Below, piece after piece: positions 25,601 through 33,481 of a stretch of 64,000 nt of DNA. Origin of the DNA: Streptomyces sp. NBC_01498 (GTDB lineage Bacteria > Actinomycetota > Actinomycetes > Streptomycetales > Streptomycetaceae). The translations under genes and the position numbers were made by a program. The stretch spans positions 558,001 to 622,000 of the forward strand of contig NZ_CP109598.1 in NCBI RefSeq assembly GCF_036327775.1, written 5' to 3'. Position 1 is the first letter of the stretch, and each line of letters begins with the position of its first letter. A model generated the notes under the pieces. The model was given only the letters and a program-made list of their open reading frames with translations, searched no databases and had not been told where the DNA came from.

Positions 25601-26480
25601 TCAATGCCCTCTCCACGACGAGACGGCCGTGTCGTGCCGGTCCGACGACGGCTTCCCTGAGCTGGGCGGACGTCATCGGGCCGACGAGGAGTGTGGCGGA
25701 GCGCAGGGCGTCGGCGAGCGGACCGTGCTCGGCGCAGCGGCCGTAGAAGTCGGCGCGTACGGCGATGACCACGCGTAGTCGGCTCTCGGGTGCGCGGGCG
25801 GCGAGCAGCGCGTCGACGAACCGGGCGCGCACGGAGCTGTCGTGGCACAGGGTGAACAGTTCCTCGAACTGGTCGATCAGGACGATCGTGTCGCCCTCCG
25901 CGGCGGTGGCCGGGGCGAGCAGGGCGGGGCGGGGGTGGTCCGACGGGGTGACGACCCGGACGAGGGCGGGCCTGCGGCGCGGATCCTGTTCGTCGCGCAG
26001 GGCCGGTACGAGCCCGGCGCGCAGCAGCGAGGACTTGCCGCTGCCGGAGCCGCCGACCAGAGCGACGACGCGGTGGCGGGCGAGGAAGTCGGCGAGTTCC
26101 GCGACGAGTTCGCCGCGCCCGAAGTAGGTGTCCCGGTCGTCGGGTTCGAACCGGGCCAGGCCCTTGTAGGGGGAGGTTGTCGCCTCCCGGACGGCCTCGG
26201 CCTCGGCTTCGTCGGCGGCGTCCGCCGTGGCGTCGCGCCAGCGCCGCTCCCAGTCCGCCGTGTCGCCACCGCAGGCACGCACATAGGCGAGCAGCACGGG
26301 CAGCGTGGGCACCCGTTCGCCGGACGCGGCGGCGGACAGGGTCGGGGCCGAGAAGCCGACGTGCTCGGCCATCGCGCGATAGGTGGGTCCGCCGGCTTCC
26401 TCACGCAACGTCCGCAGTTCGTAGGCGAGTTGTGAGGCGGCGCCCGCCGCCGGGTCGAGCGGCTTCTCACGGCGCCCCAT
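22689..26480 (-). CDS. HTH / nSTAND1 NTPase / WD40-repeat signalling protein
   Basis: The product has 1263 residues. The ATG at 26480 lies seven bases after GGGGGGAG. Order of parts: XRE-like HTH (about 18-75); linker SPYKGLARFEPDDRDTYFGR (103-122), diagnostic of the nSTAND1 NTPase; P-loop GGSGSGKS (143-150); Walker B IVLIDQFEELF near 235; a single transmembrane segment near 545-565 (SLLAAVALLICLAAVAGTAAW); then about 12-14 WD40-like repeats to the end, many with SPDGR turns. STAND ATPases switch on by oligomerisation when the repeat domain meets a ligand. In actinomycetes they serve in signalling and, in some families, antiphage defence. The function here is unproven. Confidence 0.88.
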   Translation of the reverse strand: MGRREKPLDPAAGAASQLAYELRTLREEAGGPTYRAMAEHVGFSAPTLSAAASGERVPTLPVLLAYVRACGGDTADWERRWRDATADAADEAEAEAVREATTSPYKGLARFEPDDRDTYFGRGELVAELADFLARHRVVALVGGSGSGKSSLLRAGLVPALRDEQDPRRRPALVRVVTPSDHPRPALLAPATAAEGDTIVLIDQFEELFTLCHDSSVRARFVDALLAARAPESRLRVVIAVRADFYGRCAEHGPLADALRSATLLVGPMTSAQLREAVVGPARHGRLVVERALTARIVADVESQPGGLPLMAHALLEVWRRRRGKTLTEQAYDAIGGVRGAIAHTAEAVYAGFTGEQAAVARRLLLRMVSPGDGTQDTRRPVDRAELPPALAESVVLEELVRARLLTVDGTTVDLAHEALLTAWPRLRGWIEADRERLRLHRALTEAARTWEALDRDPGALFRGVRLPAAREAFGDGAFGDRDNKARDNKARGERSWGDGAREETGASDELTSLEGDFLRASVAAHERALRLRTRGARRRRSLLAAVALLICLAAVAGTAAWQQSRISDRRHDEAEARRVAGVATALRASDPRLAMRLGVASWRIADLPETREAVRGAAAQRELASFTPRDDTGDMQSPAQLSADGRILTKVGRDRVYRWDTRTGRSLGAVTVPGGAFGSVLAVSGDAGRLAFLDGRGAVVVRDLRDGQRTRRLGNLQGSYPQAEFGSGGRLLVTQDEDREESGARVRVWDVETGRVVFTAGAREDDGPVAQVSPDGRLVAACADDGARLTVWDTGTERRLPALWTREADRELCYVGARFTFLPDSRALAVGVEGGVRTWDVRDGRERPRMKTGREDLPEVSFSADGAYAVTRHGDMALWRTAFPDRPLTTYTPEGSGGAGPRIDPADGVLRFVGGASTVKTLDVRAVLATAGSGPPEQPYQKAEFSPDGHTALTTRRDGRDWEFQLHERGGRTTTLPGRARGDTTPRTAFSPDGRTVAHGGAEVRLWDVDHRRTTARVKVPELIETVAVGADGTSLLFATSRPIGGDNDAPSVVEVWRASEQARHRLLRERTETFSVILTPDGTALLMSNGDRYDLDTGRGTTGLHGEDTWESARFSRDGSFLAVGALEGRVTLWDRLGRHRLAVLARSDHTVRDGPRPVAFSADGEFVAVGTGDDSVRVWETASPGTPGTLVPVGEGPVLGLGFTDDGDALRIATPNGVHREVGVLDPRRAAREVCERARGGLGREQWEAHLPELPYRETC

Positions 26481-26579
26481 CGGCGGCTCCCCCCTCGTGC
26501 ATGGCGCGCCCCTCATGCCACGGTCGCGTCGCCCCATCGGCCCGCGATCCTATCGGCAGGCGTTCCCGCTGGTGGGCGG

Positions 26580-26635
26580 GCCGCCGGGAATTGATCGGCC
26601 GCCGGAACGGGGCTGCCCATCAATTCCCCGGCGGC
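26580..26635. repeat. 16/17-bp imperfect inverted repeat in a divergent promoter region
   Basis: The left arm at 26580-26595 (GCCGCCGGGAATTGAT) matches the complement of 26619-26635 except for one bulged G; the loop is 23 bases. It sits between the STAND-WD40 gene and the GT39-like gene. Confidence 0.65.
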
Positions 26636-26670
26636 TGGACTCGGTCTCCTCCCCACCCGTCGAGGCACGC

Positions 26671-26684
26671 AGGAGTCAGCCATC
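26671..26684 (+). promoter_or_regulatory. Strong ribosome site facing an ATC codon
   Basis: AGGAG at 26671-26675 is followed six bases later by ATC (26682), in frame with the GT39-like gene. Starting here would add 20 residues of a typical Pro/Ala-rich leader. No other ribosome site lies near the first canonical start, the GTG at 26742. Confidence 0.5.
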
Positions 26685-26741
26685 GCCACCGTCCAGGCCC
26701 CCGGGCTCCCCGCACCGTCCGTTGCCGTATCCGCCCCTCGT

Positions 26742-28157
26742 GTGCGAACGGCGCCCGTGCGGCGGCGTGTTGTCGTCGTACCGGTGCTGCTCACGCTCTC
26801 GCTGGGCATGTGGGGGCTCCGGCGCGGCAATGCCGTGTGGCACGACGAGGCCGTGACGATCGGGCTCGCGAGTCGCGATCTGCCCGATCTGTGGCGGACG
26901 CTGGGACACGTCGACGCCGTGCACGGCCTCTACTACCTGCTGATGCACGGCCTGTTCGACATCTCCGGCGCCGACCTGGTCGTCCTGCGGCTGCCCTCGG
27001 TGCTCGCCGTGGCCGCGGCCACGGCCGGCGTGACGATGCTCGCCGTTCACCTGGCGGGGCCGCGTGCCGGGCTGTGGGCGGGCATCGTGTTCGCGGTACT
27101 GCCCGGGGTGCAGCGGTACGCGCAGGAGGGCCGCTCGTACGCGCTGGTGTGCGCCCTCGTCGTCTGGGCCACGTACACCTTGGTGCGAGCGGTGGAGCGC
27201 GATCGGCGAGGCGTGTGGGCGGGGTACGCCGGGCTGCTTCTCGTGGCCTGCTGGCTGCATGAGTTCGCGGTGCTCGCGCTGGCCGCGCATGCCCTGTTCG
27301 TGCCGCGTGCGAGGCGCCGGGCCTTCGTGGGGGCGGCCGTGTGTGTCGTCGTGGGGATCGTCCCCCTGGTGCTGGTGAGTGTGCGGCAGTCCGCGCAGGT
27401 GGGCTGGCTGGATGCCACGAAGCCCGCCGAGTACGCCTGTCTCTCGTTGATGGCCGGCGTGGGCCTGGCGGCGGCGGTGATCGCCGGGTCGGGGCGGCCG
27501 ACCCGCGCCTCGCGCCGGGGCCGGCTGGTCGTCCTCGGTCTCGGTCTCTTTCTCGCGCCGACCGGGCTGCTGATGCTGCTGTCCCTGGCCAAGCCGCTGT
27601 ATCTGGACCGGTATGTGGTCTACGGCGCGGCGGGTCTCGCGCTGCTCCTCGGTGCCGCGTTCGACCAGGTGCCGCGGCGCGGGCGGGCGGTCCGCGCGGG
27701 CACGGCCGTCGTGGCCGTCGTCGCCTGCGCGGCACTGGTGCCGCTCTCCTTCTGTCTGCGCACGTCCGCGGGCCGTTCGGACGACATGACCGCGCTCGCC
27801 GCGACCCTGCGTGAGACCGCCCGGCCCGGCGACGGCGTGGTCTACCTGTCCGTGAAGCGCAGAGCCTGGGAACTCGCCGGCTCCGGGCCGGCCGCCGGGG
27901 TGGATCTCGCGCGGGCCCGCGGCCCGGTCGCCTCGCACAGCCTGTACGGCACGGAGGTGACGCCCGAGAAGTTGCGGGCGCGGATGCTGGCACGCCCCCG
28001 GATCGTCGCCGTCGCCTCGCCGCCCGGGGCCGCGGTGGAGGACGACGCCATGGCCCGGGTCAAACGGGACACGCTCGCCGACCACTTCACGGTCTGCGGC
28101 GAGCGCACGGCCCACGGGTCGGTGGTCACGGTGTACGCGCGCCCCGGCCGCTGCTGA
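26742..28157 (+). CDS. GT39-like membrane glycosyltransferase
   Basis: The product has 471 residues from the GTG at 26742; the true start may be the ATC at 26682. The first membrane helix is VVVVPVLLTLSLGMWGL. It is followed by the catalytic-loop motif WHDEAVTIG, in which the acidic pair is typical of GT39/ArnT-like lipid-linked sugar transferases. About ten further hydrophobic segments follow, then a soluble C-terminal domain from about residue 340. Such enzymes use polyprenyl-phosphate sugars to modify envelope molecules. The acceptor is unknown. It is divergent from the STAND-WD40 gene and is followed by a hairpin. Confidence 0.8.
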   Translation: MRTAPVRRRVVVVPVLLTLSLGMWGLRRGNAVWHDEAVTIGLASRDLPDLWRTLGHVDAVHGLYYLLMHGLFDISGADLVVLRLPSVLAVAAATAGVTMLAVHLAGPRAGLWAGIVFAVLPGVQRYAQEGRSYALVCALVVWATYTLVRAVERDRRGVWAGYAGLLLVACWLHEFAVLALAAHALFVPRARRRAFVGAAVCVVVGIVPLVLVSVRQSAQVGWLDATKPAEYACLSLMAGVGLAAAVIAGSGRPTRASRRGRLVVLGLGLFLAPTGLLMLLSLAKPLYLDRYVVYGAAGLALLLGAAFDQVPRRGRAVRAGTAVVAVVACAALVPLSFCLRTSAGRSDDMTALAATLRETARPGDGVVYLSVKRRAWELAGSGPAAGVDLARARGPVASHSLYGTEVTPEKLRARMLARPRIVAVASPPGAAVEDDAMARVKRDTLADHFTVCGERTAHGSVVTVYARPGRC

Positions 28158-28158
28158 G

Positions 28159-28185
28159 GCCGGTGCCCGGCACGGGGCACCCGGC
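28159..28185 (+). terminator. Hairpin directly after the GT39-like gene
   Basis: GCCGG-TGCCC (28159-28168) pairs with GGGCA-C-CCGGC (28175-28185), with one bulged C and a 6-base loop, just after the stop codon. Confidence 0.6.
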
Positions 28186-28304
28186 GCACCGCGACGGCCT
28201 CGACGCGTGCACGGCCTTGCCGACAGAGGGTGGTTCCGAGCCAGGGGCGGTGAACGGCCGACCCGGCCGGGGGCGGGGCGCGTGCGGGCTCTACCGTCGG
28301 TCGG

Positions 28305-28775
28305 ATGAACTCCTTCACCGCGCCCGCCCCGGTCCCCTCGCCCGAACCCGATCTCCCCGGCCGCAGCGGCCCGTCGGCCACCACCGAGGCCGAACCGCGC
28401 GCCGTGGGACCGGTACGTACCTCGTACGCGCCCGACAAGGACGGCGATCCCGATCCTGGCGAGATCGTGTGGACCTGGGTGCCGTACGAGGAGAACGACG
28501 GGCGCGGCAAGGACCGGCCGGTGCTGGTGGTGGCCCGTGAAGCGGCCGGGACCCTGCTGGCGGTCCAGCTCTCCAGCAAGCGGCACGACCGGGACCACGA
28601 GTGGGTGCCGATCGGGATCGGGCCGTGGGACCGGCGGGGCCGCGCGTCGTGGGTGGATGTGGACCGGGTGCTGCGGATTCACGACGCGGGCATGCGGCGC
28701 GAGGCGTGCGCGCTGGACCGGGGGCGGTTCAACCTGGTCGTCAACCGCCTGCGGGAGCTGTACGGCTGGCGCTGA
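28305..28775 (+). CDS. PemK/MazF-family toxin-like protein (no antitoxin beside it)
   Basis: The product has 156 residues starting at the ATG at 28305. After a disordered Pro/Glu-rich leader of about 50 residues comes the PemK/MazF fold start (PGEIVWTWVPYEENDGRGKD, then RPVLVVAREAAG). It ends with SWVDVDRVLRIHDAGMRREA, the beta-strand and helix of the C-terminal part. MazF enzymes cleave RNA at specific sites. Typical MazF operons encode a small antitoxin immediately upstream; none is visible within 140 bases here. In Streptomyces such orphan copies are common and may not act as toxins. It converges on the PARG-like gene. Confidence 0.75.
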   Translation: MNSFTAPAPVPSPEPDLPGRSGPSATTEAEPRAVGPVRTSYAPDKDGDPDPGEIVWTWVPYEENDGRGKDRPVLVVAREAAGTLLAVQLSSKRHDRDHEWVPIGIGPWDRRGRASWVDVDRVLRIHDAGMRREACALDRGRFNLVVNRLRELYGWR

Positions 28776-28830
28776 GCCGAGGGAAGGCGCCGGGCGGGGG
28801 GTACCGGCCGGCGCCGAGCCGACAGGCGCG

Positions 28831-29817
28831 TCACGGCCGGTGCCGCGCCGGCGGGCCGGTGCCTGCCGCGACGCTGTCGGCGGTCCTGTCCACGGCCCCG
28901 TCGTCCGTCTCGCCCATGGTCTCCCGGGCGGTCTCCCCGGGGGTCTCGGCCGCGAACGTACGGCGAAAAGCGGCCAGTGTGGCGGCGCCCGCCGTCCGGT
29001 CGAGCACCGCGAAGACGACCTGCTCGAAATGGCCGGCGAACCGGCCCGCGCCCCCAGCGCCCGCGCCCACGTCGCCCGGCCCCCCGGCGTCCTCCGGCGG
29101 CCGTACCAGCAGCGCGCGGAAGGCTCCGGCCACCCGGGCCGGGTCGTTGCGGAAGACCCCGCACCCCCACGCCCCCAGCACCAGGCGCCGGTAGCCGCCC
29201 GCCACCGCGACCTCCAGCACCCGTTCCGCGCGCGAGGCGAGGACGGCCGGGACGCGCGGGGACTCCTCGGGCCGGTCGCGCGCCACCACCCCGGCGTTCG
29301 GGGCGGGCGAGGTGAGGAAACCGACGGTGAAGGGGGCGTCGAGCAGCCGCCCCCTGTCGTCGCGGAAGACCGGCACACCGGGCGAGTGGATCACCCGGTC
29401 GCTGTAGAAGGGGTCCCGGACGGCCCGGTGGTGCGCGTAGTGGTCCGGCGCGCGCAGCAGCGTGGCGTACAGGGCGGAGGCCCGGCACGGCGCCTCCTCC
29501 TGGGCCTGTGCGCCGTTCAGGTAGCCGCCGCCCGGGTTGCGCGCCGAGGCGAAGTTCAGGACGGCGACGGGGCCCGGCGCGGCCGACGTCATCCGCCGGG
29601 CCGCCTGGAGGCTGCTCTCGCCGGTGACCTCGAAGGAGGTCCCGCGGCCCGTGTCCGGCACGACGGGCACGGGCTCCGGACCGTACGGCCGGGTCCCCTC
29701 CAGGGCGGCGGCCAGTGGCCCGGCGAGCGACACCCGGCGCCCGTCCCCGGTGCGGTAACCACCCGCCCGGACGATGTTCTCGGTCTCCTTCGCGATCCCC
29801 CGAAGCCGTGCGCTCAT
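28831..29817 (-). CDS. TIGR02452-family macrodomain protein (bacterial PARG-like)
   Basis: The product has 328 residues from the ATG at 29817. It contains the poly(ADP-ribose) glycohydrolase signature GGGYLNGAQAQEE (GGG at 96-98, catalytic QEE at 106-108). The later LVLGAWGCGVFRNDP segment is typical of the DUF2263/TIGR02452 macrodomain. These enzymes release ADP-ribose from poly(ADP-ribose) or ADP-ribosylated targets. The last 40 residues are low-complexity. No ADP-ribosyltransferase or NADAR gene is adjacent. It shares a 162-base divergent region with the ergothioneine operon. Confidence 0.88.
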   Translation of the reverse strand: MSARLRGIAKETENIVRAGGYRTGDGRRVSLAGPLAAALEGTRPYGPEPVPVVPDTGRGTSFEVTGESSLQAARRMTSAAPGPVAVLNFASARNPGGGYLNGAQAQEEAPCRASALYATLLRAPDHYAHHRAVRDPFYSDRVIHSPGVPVFRDDRGRLLDAPFTVGFLTSPAPNAGVVARDRPEESPRVPAVLASRAERVLEVAVAGGYRRLVLGAWGCGVFRNDPARVAGAFRALLVRPPEDAGGPGDVGAGAGGAGRFAGHFEQVVFAVLDRTAGAATLAAFRRTFAAETPGETARETMGETDDGAVDRTADSVAAGTGPPARHRP

Positions 29818-29880
29818 GCCACGCAGCGTGGCTCAGAAGCACACTCGGGGCAACCATGTTTCCCACCCGAAGGGGCACTC

Positions 29881-29911
29881 TTGTGCGGACCGGTGAGAGT
29901 GGCCTTAGGTT
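29881..29911 (+). promoter_or_regulatory. Candidate promoter of the egt operon
   Basis: TTGTGC (29881-29886) and TAGGTT (29906-29911) are separated by 19 bases, about 70 bases before egtA. They resemble a vegetative (HrdB-type) promoter with a long spacer. Confidence 0.3.
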
Positions 29912-29979
29912 GGACAAAGCGTCCCGCCCCGGCACCCGGGGCGGGGTCCGGTCACGATCTTCGACAGGAGGATCCGACC

Positions 29980-31254
29980 ATGCCGTCGGACGAATTCGCA
30001 GCTGAGGGCCCATTTCTCCGCGAGGAGGACGCAGAGGCGCTGCTGCGCGGCATATGTTTCAAAACAGGTCCGCCCCGCACCGTGGGCGTCGAGCTGGAAT
30101 GGCTCGTGCACGACCTGTACGACCCCGAACTGCCCGTTCGGACCACGCGTCTCGCCAGGGCGTTCGACGGTCTGCGGGACCTTCCCCTGCGATCGGCGCT
30201 GACGTTCGAACCGGGCGGCCAGCTGGAACTCAGCTCGGCCCCCGCCCCCTCGCTGATGGAGTGCGTCGACTCCACCGCGGCGGATCTCACCGCCGTCCGC
30301 CGCGCGCTGCGGACGGCCGGTCTCACGCTCACCGGCCTCGGACAGGACCCGTGGCACTCACCGGGCAGGCTCCTGAAGGAGCCGCGGTACGACGCGATGG
30401 AGACCTATCTCGACCGGATCGGCCCCTCGGGCCGCGCCATGATGCGCTCCTCCGCCTCCATCCAGGTCTGTCTCGACGCGGGCACCGAGGAACCGGGCCC
30501 GCTCGGGTACGGGCGGCGGTGGCAGCTCGCCCATCTGCTGGGCGCGGTGCTGGTGGCCGCGTTCGCCAACTCCCCCGTCCAGGCACGCCGTCCCACCGGC
30601 TGGCGCTCCACCCGGCAGGCCCATTGGACGGACCTCGATCCGGCTCGTACCAAGGCCCCCGACCTGCGGCGGGAGCCGCGTGCCGCGTGGGCGGCGTACG
30701 CGCTGGACGCGCCCGTGATGTGCGTCCGGACGGCGGACGGCCCCTGGGACGTGCCCCGGGGGCTGACCTTCCGCGACTGGATCCGTTCGGGGCTGCCGCG
30801 CCCGCCGGTGCGCGCCGATCTCGACTACCACATCACCACCCTGTTCCCGCCGGTACGCCCGCGCGGTCATCTGGAGCTGCGGATGATCGACGCCCAGTTG
30901 GGGTCCGACGGGTGGATGGTGCCGCTGGCGGTGACCACGGCGCTGTTCGACGACCCCGAGGCCGCCGAGCGGGTGTACCGCACCGTCAAGACGCTCGCCG
31001 AGACGGCGGGCCCGCTGCCGGCGCCGGGCAATCCGCTCTGGACGACGGCCGCCCGTGACGGGCTGGCGGACCCCGAGCTGCACGCGGCGGCGGTGGAGTG
31101 CTTCGCCGTCGCGCGGGAGGCGCTGCCCCGTACGGGCGCCTCGGAGGCCGTGCAGGAGGCCGTGGCGGTCTTCGACGAGCGGTACGTCGTGCCGGGCCGG
31201 TGCCCCGCCGACGACATGCGTGTCCCCGCGACCGGGAAGGAACTGCGGACATGA
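29980..31254 (+). CDS. egtA: EgtA, glutamate-cysteine ligase of ergothioneine synthesis
   Basis: The product has 424 residues. The ATG at 29980 is preceded by AGGAGG eight bases away. It is a GCS2/EgtA-type ligase: TVGVELEWLVHDL near residue 30, FEPGGQLELSSAP near 75 (metal/ATP-binding acidic residues) and DYHITTLFPPVRPRGHLELR in the last third. It makes gamma-glutamylcysteine from glutamate and cysteine with ATP. This is the sulfur donor for EgtB in the mycobacterial-type pathway. First gene of egtABCD; its stop overlaps the egtB start (ATGA). Confidence 0.95.
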   Translation: MPSDEFAAEGPFLREEDAEALLRGICFKTGPPRTVGVELEWLVHDLYDPELPVRTTRLARAFDGLRDLPLRSALTFEPGGQLELSSAPAPSLMECVDSTAADLTAVRRALRTAGLTLTGLGQDPWHSPGRLLKEPRYDAMETYLDRIGPSGRAMMRSSASIQVCLDAGTEEPGPLGYGRRWQLAHLLGAVLVAAFANSPVQARRPTGWRSTRQAHWTDLDPARTKAPDLRREPRAAWAAYALDAPVMCVRTADGPWDVPRGLTFRDWIRSGLPRPPVRADLDYHITTLFPPVRPRGHLELRMIDAQLGSDGWMVPLAVTTALFDDPEAAERVYRTVKTLAETAGPLPAPGNPLWTTAARDGLADPELHAAAVECFAVAREALPRTGASEAVQEAVAVFDERYVVPGRCPADDMRVPATGKELRT

Positions 31255-32726
31255 CCGAGAACGCCGGGACACCGGCCGGGACGGCGTACGGACGAACGGA
31301 CAGGAACCCGGGCGGGACGCCGGACAGCGCCGGCGGCGGACCCACCGCCGCGACGGCCGGCGGGACGCCGGACGGTGCCGCGGGCCGGAGCGCGGACCGC
31401 GGCACCGACGGGATATCAGTCGAGACGCTCCGGCGCCGGGCCGCCGACGCGCTGACCGCCGCGCGCGAGCGGACCGCCCTGCTCACCTCCAGCGTGGACG
31501 AGCCCGATCTGACCGCGCAGCACTCCCCCCTGATGTCACCGCTGGTCTGGGACCTGGCCCACATCGGCAACCAGGAGGAGCAGTGGCTGCTCCGTACGGT
31601 CGGCGGCCGGGAGGCCGTCCGGCCGGACATCGACTCGGTGTACGACGCGTTCGAGCATCCCCGGGCGCTGCGGCCGACGCTGCCGCTGCTGGCGCCCACC
31701 GAGGCACGCGCGTACGCCTCCGACATCCGGGGGCGGGTCCTGGACATCCTGGGCAGCAGTCCGCTGCGCGGCGGCCCGCTGCTGGACGCCGGGTTCGCCT
31801 TCGGGATGGTCGCCCAGCACGAACAGCAGCACGACGAGACGATGCTGATCACCCATCAGCTGCGGCGTGGCCCGGCCGTGCTCCCCGATCACGAGCCGCC
31901 GCGCCCCGATCCGGCGGACACGGCGGACCTGCCGGACGAAGTCCTGATCCCGGCGGGGCAGTTCAGCATGGGCACCGCCACGGAGCCGTGGGCGCTGGAC
32001 AACGAACGGCCCGCCCATCACCGGCTGGTGCCCGCGTACTTCCTCGACACGGTGCCGGTGACCAACGGCGCCTTCCAGCACTTCATCGAGGACGGCGGCT
32101 ACACCGACGAACGCTGGTGGGCCCCGGCCGGCTGGGCGCAGATCCGCGAACACGGCATCGGCGCACCGCTGTTCTGGCGGCGGGAGGCCGGGCAGTGGAC
32201 GCGGCGCCGGTTCGGGACGGTCGAGCCCGTGCCCGCCGACGAACCGGTGGTGCATGTCAGCTGGTACGAGGCGGACGCCTACGCCCGCTGGGCCGGGCGG
32301 CGGCTGCCGACCGAGGAGGAGTGGGAGAAGGCCGCCCGGCACGACCCGGCGACCGGCCGCTCGCGGCGGTATCCGTGGGGTGACGAGGACCCGGGCCCGG
32401 AGCACGCCAATCTCGGACAGCGGCATCTGCGGCCCGCGCCCGCCGGCAGCTATCCGCGGGGCGCCTCGCCCCTGGGCGTACGGCAGTTGATCGGCGACGT
32501 GTGGGAGTGGACGTCCAGCGACTTCCTGCCCTACCCGGGCTTCGTCGCCTTCCCCTACCGGGAGTACTCGGAGGTGTTCTTCGGCCCCGCGCACAAGGTG
32601 CTGCGCGGTGGCTCGTTCGGTGTGGACGCGGTGGCGTGCCGGGGCACCTTCCGCAACTGGGACCTGCCGGTGCGCCGGCAGATCTTCGCGGGCTTCCGCA
32701 CCGCCCGCTCCCCGGAGGACATCTGA
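31251..32726 (+). CDS. egtB: EgtB, ergothioneine sulfoxide synthase
   Basis: The product has 491 residues from the ATG at 31251. After a disordered Gly/Ala-rich leader of about 55 residues comes a DinB-like domain with iron ligands in VWDLAHIGNQEEQW and QHEQQHDETM (HxxxEx(n)HxHxH-type set). A formylglycine-generating-enzyme-like domain follows (SMGTATEPWALDNERPAHH; GGSFGVDAVACRGTFRNWD; ending GFRTAR). It is a non-haem iron enzyme that uses oxygen to join gamma-glutamylcysteine to hercynine. The leader is longer than in mycobacterial EgtB. Coupled to egtA and to egtC (TGATG overlap). Confidence 0.96.
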   Translation: MTENAGTPAGTAYGRTDRNPGGTPDSAGGGPTAATAGGTPDGAAGRSADRGTDGISVETLRRRAADALTAARERTALLTSSVDEPDLTAQHSPLMSPLVWDLAHIGNQEEQWLLRTVGGREAVRPDIDSVYDAFEHPRALRPTLPLLAPTEARAYASDIRGRVLDILGSSPLRGGPLLDAGFAFGMVAQHEQQHDETMLITHQLRRGPAVLPDHEPPRPDPADTADLPDEVLIPAGQFSMGTATEPWALDNERPAHHRLVPAYFLDTVPVTNGAFQHFIEDGGYTDERWWAPAGWAQIREHGIGAPLFWRREAGQWTRRRFGTVEPVPADEPVVHVSWYEADAYARWAGRRLPTEEEWEKAARHDPATGRSRRYPWGDEDPGPEHANLGQRHLRPAPAGSYPRGASPLGVRQLIGDVWEWTSSDFLPYPGFVAFPYREYSEVFFGPAHKVLRGGSFGVDAVACRGTFRNWDLPVRRQIFAGFRTARSPEDI

Positions 32727-33481
32727 TGTGCCGTCATATCGCCTACGTGGGGCGGCCGGTGCCGCTGCGCGACGTGCTGGTCGCCCCGGAGTACGCGCTG
32801 TACCGGCAGTCCTGGGAGCCGCGCAGGCAGCGGTACGGGACGGTCAACGCCGACGGTTTCGGGGTCGGTTGGTACGCGGACGGTGACCCGCTGCCCGCGC
32901 GCTACCGCCGGGCGGGGCCCATCTGGAGCGACCAGAGCGTCGTCGACCTGACCCGGGTGGTCAGGAGCGTCGCGGTCCTCGCCGCCGTACGAGACGCCAC
33001 CGAGTCGGGCGCGGACGGCGAGGCGGCGGCGGCGCCGTTCGCCGCCGGGCCCTGGCTGTTCAGCCACAACGGCGCCGTGCGCGGCTGGCCGGCGAGCCTG
33101 GCTCCCGTCTCCGCCGCGCTGTCCGCCGCCGAACTGCTGGCGCTGGACGCCCGGACCGACTCGGCGCTCGTCTGGGCGCTGGTGCTGCACCGGCTGCGGG
33201 ACGGCGACGGGATGGGCCCGGCCCTGGCGGACACCGTCCTGGAGGTGGCCGAGGCCGCCCCGGGCTCCCGGCTGAACCTGCTGCTCACCGACGGTGAGAC
33301 GGTCGCCGCGACCGCCTGGGGCGACACGCTCTGGTATCTCACCGAGCCGGGCGGCGGCACGGCCGTGGCCTCGGAGCCGTACGACGACGATCCGCGCTGG
33401 CGCGAGGTCCCCGACCGCACCCTGCTGGTGGCGACGTCCGCCGATGTCCTGCTCACTCCCCTCAAGGAGCCCCCCGCGTGA
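32726..33481 (+). CDS. egtC: EgtC, gamma-glutamyl hercynylcysteine sulfoxide hydrolase
   Basis: The product has 251 residues, starting MCRHIAYVG. Cys2 becomes the N-terminal nucleophile of this Ntn (class II glutamine amidotransferase) hydrolase. The conserved NADGFGVGWYADG and FSHNGAVRG segments shape the active site. It removes glutamate from the EgtB product. The start codon overlaps the egtB stop and the stop overlaps egtD (GTGA), so stoichiometric expression is likely. Confidence 0.95.
   Translation: MCRHIAYVGRPVPLRDVLVAPEYALYRQSWEPRRQRYGTVNADGFGVGWYADGDPLPARYRRAGPIWSDQSVVDLTRVVRSVAVLAAVRDATESGADGEAAAAPFAAGPWLFSHNGAVRGWPASLAPVSAALSAAELLALDARTDSALVWALVLHRLRDGDGMGPALADTVLEVAEAAPGSRLNLLLTDGETVAATAWGDTLWYLTEPGGGTAVASEPYDDDPRWREVPDRTLLVATSADVLLTPLKEPPA

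Noticed and set aside
28305..28775. Complete toxin-antitoxin operon
   Set aside because: No antitoxin frame with a ribosome site precedes or follows the PemK/MazF-like gene.
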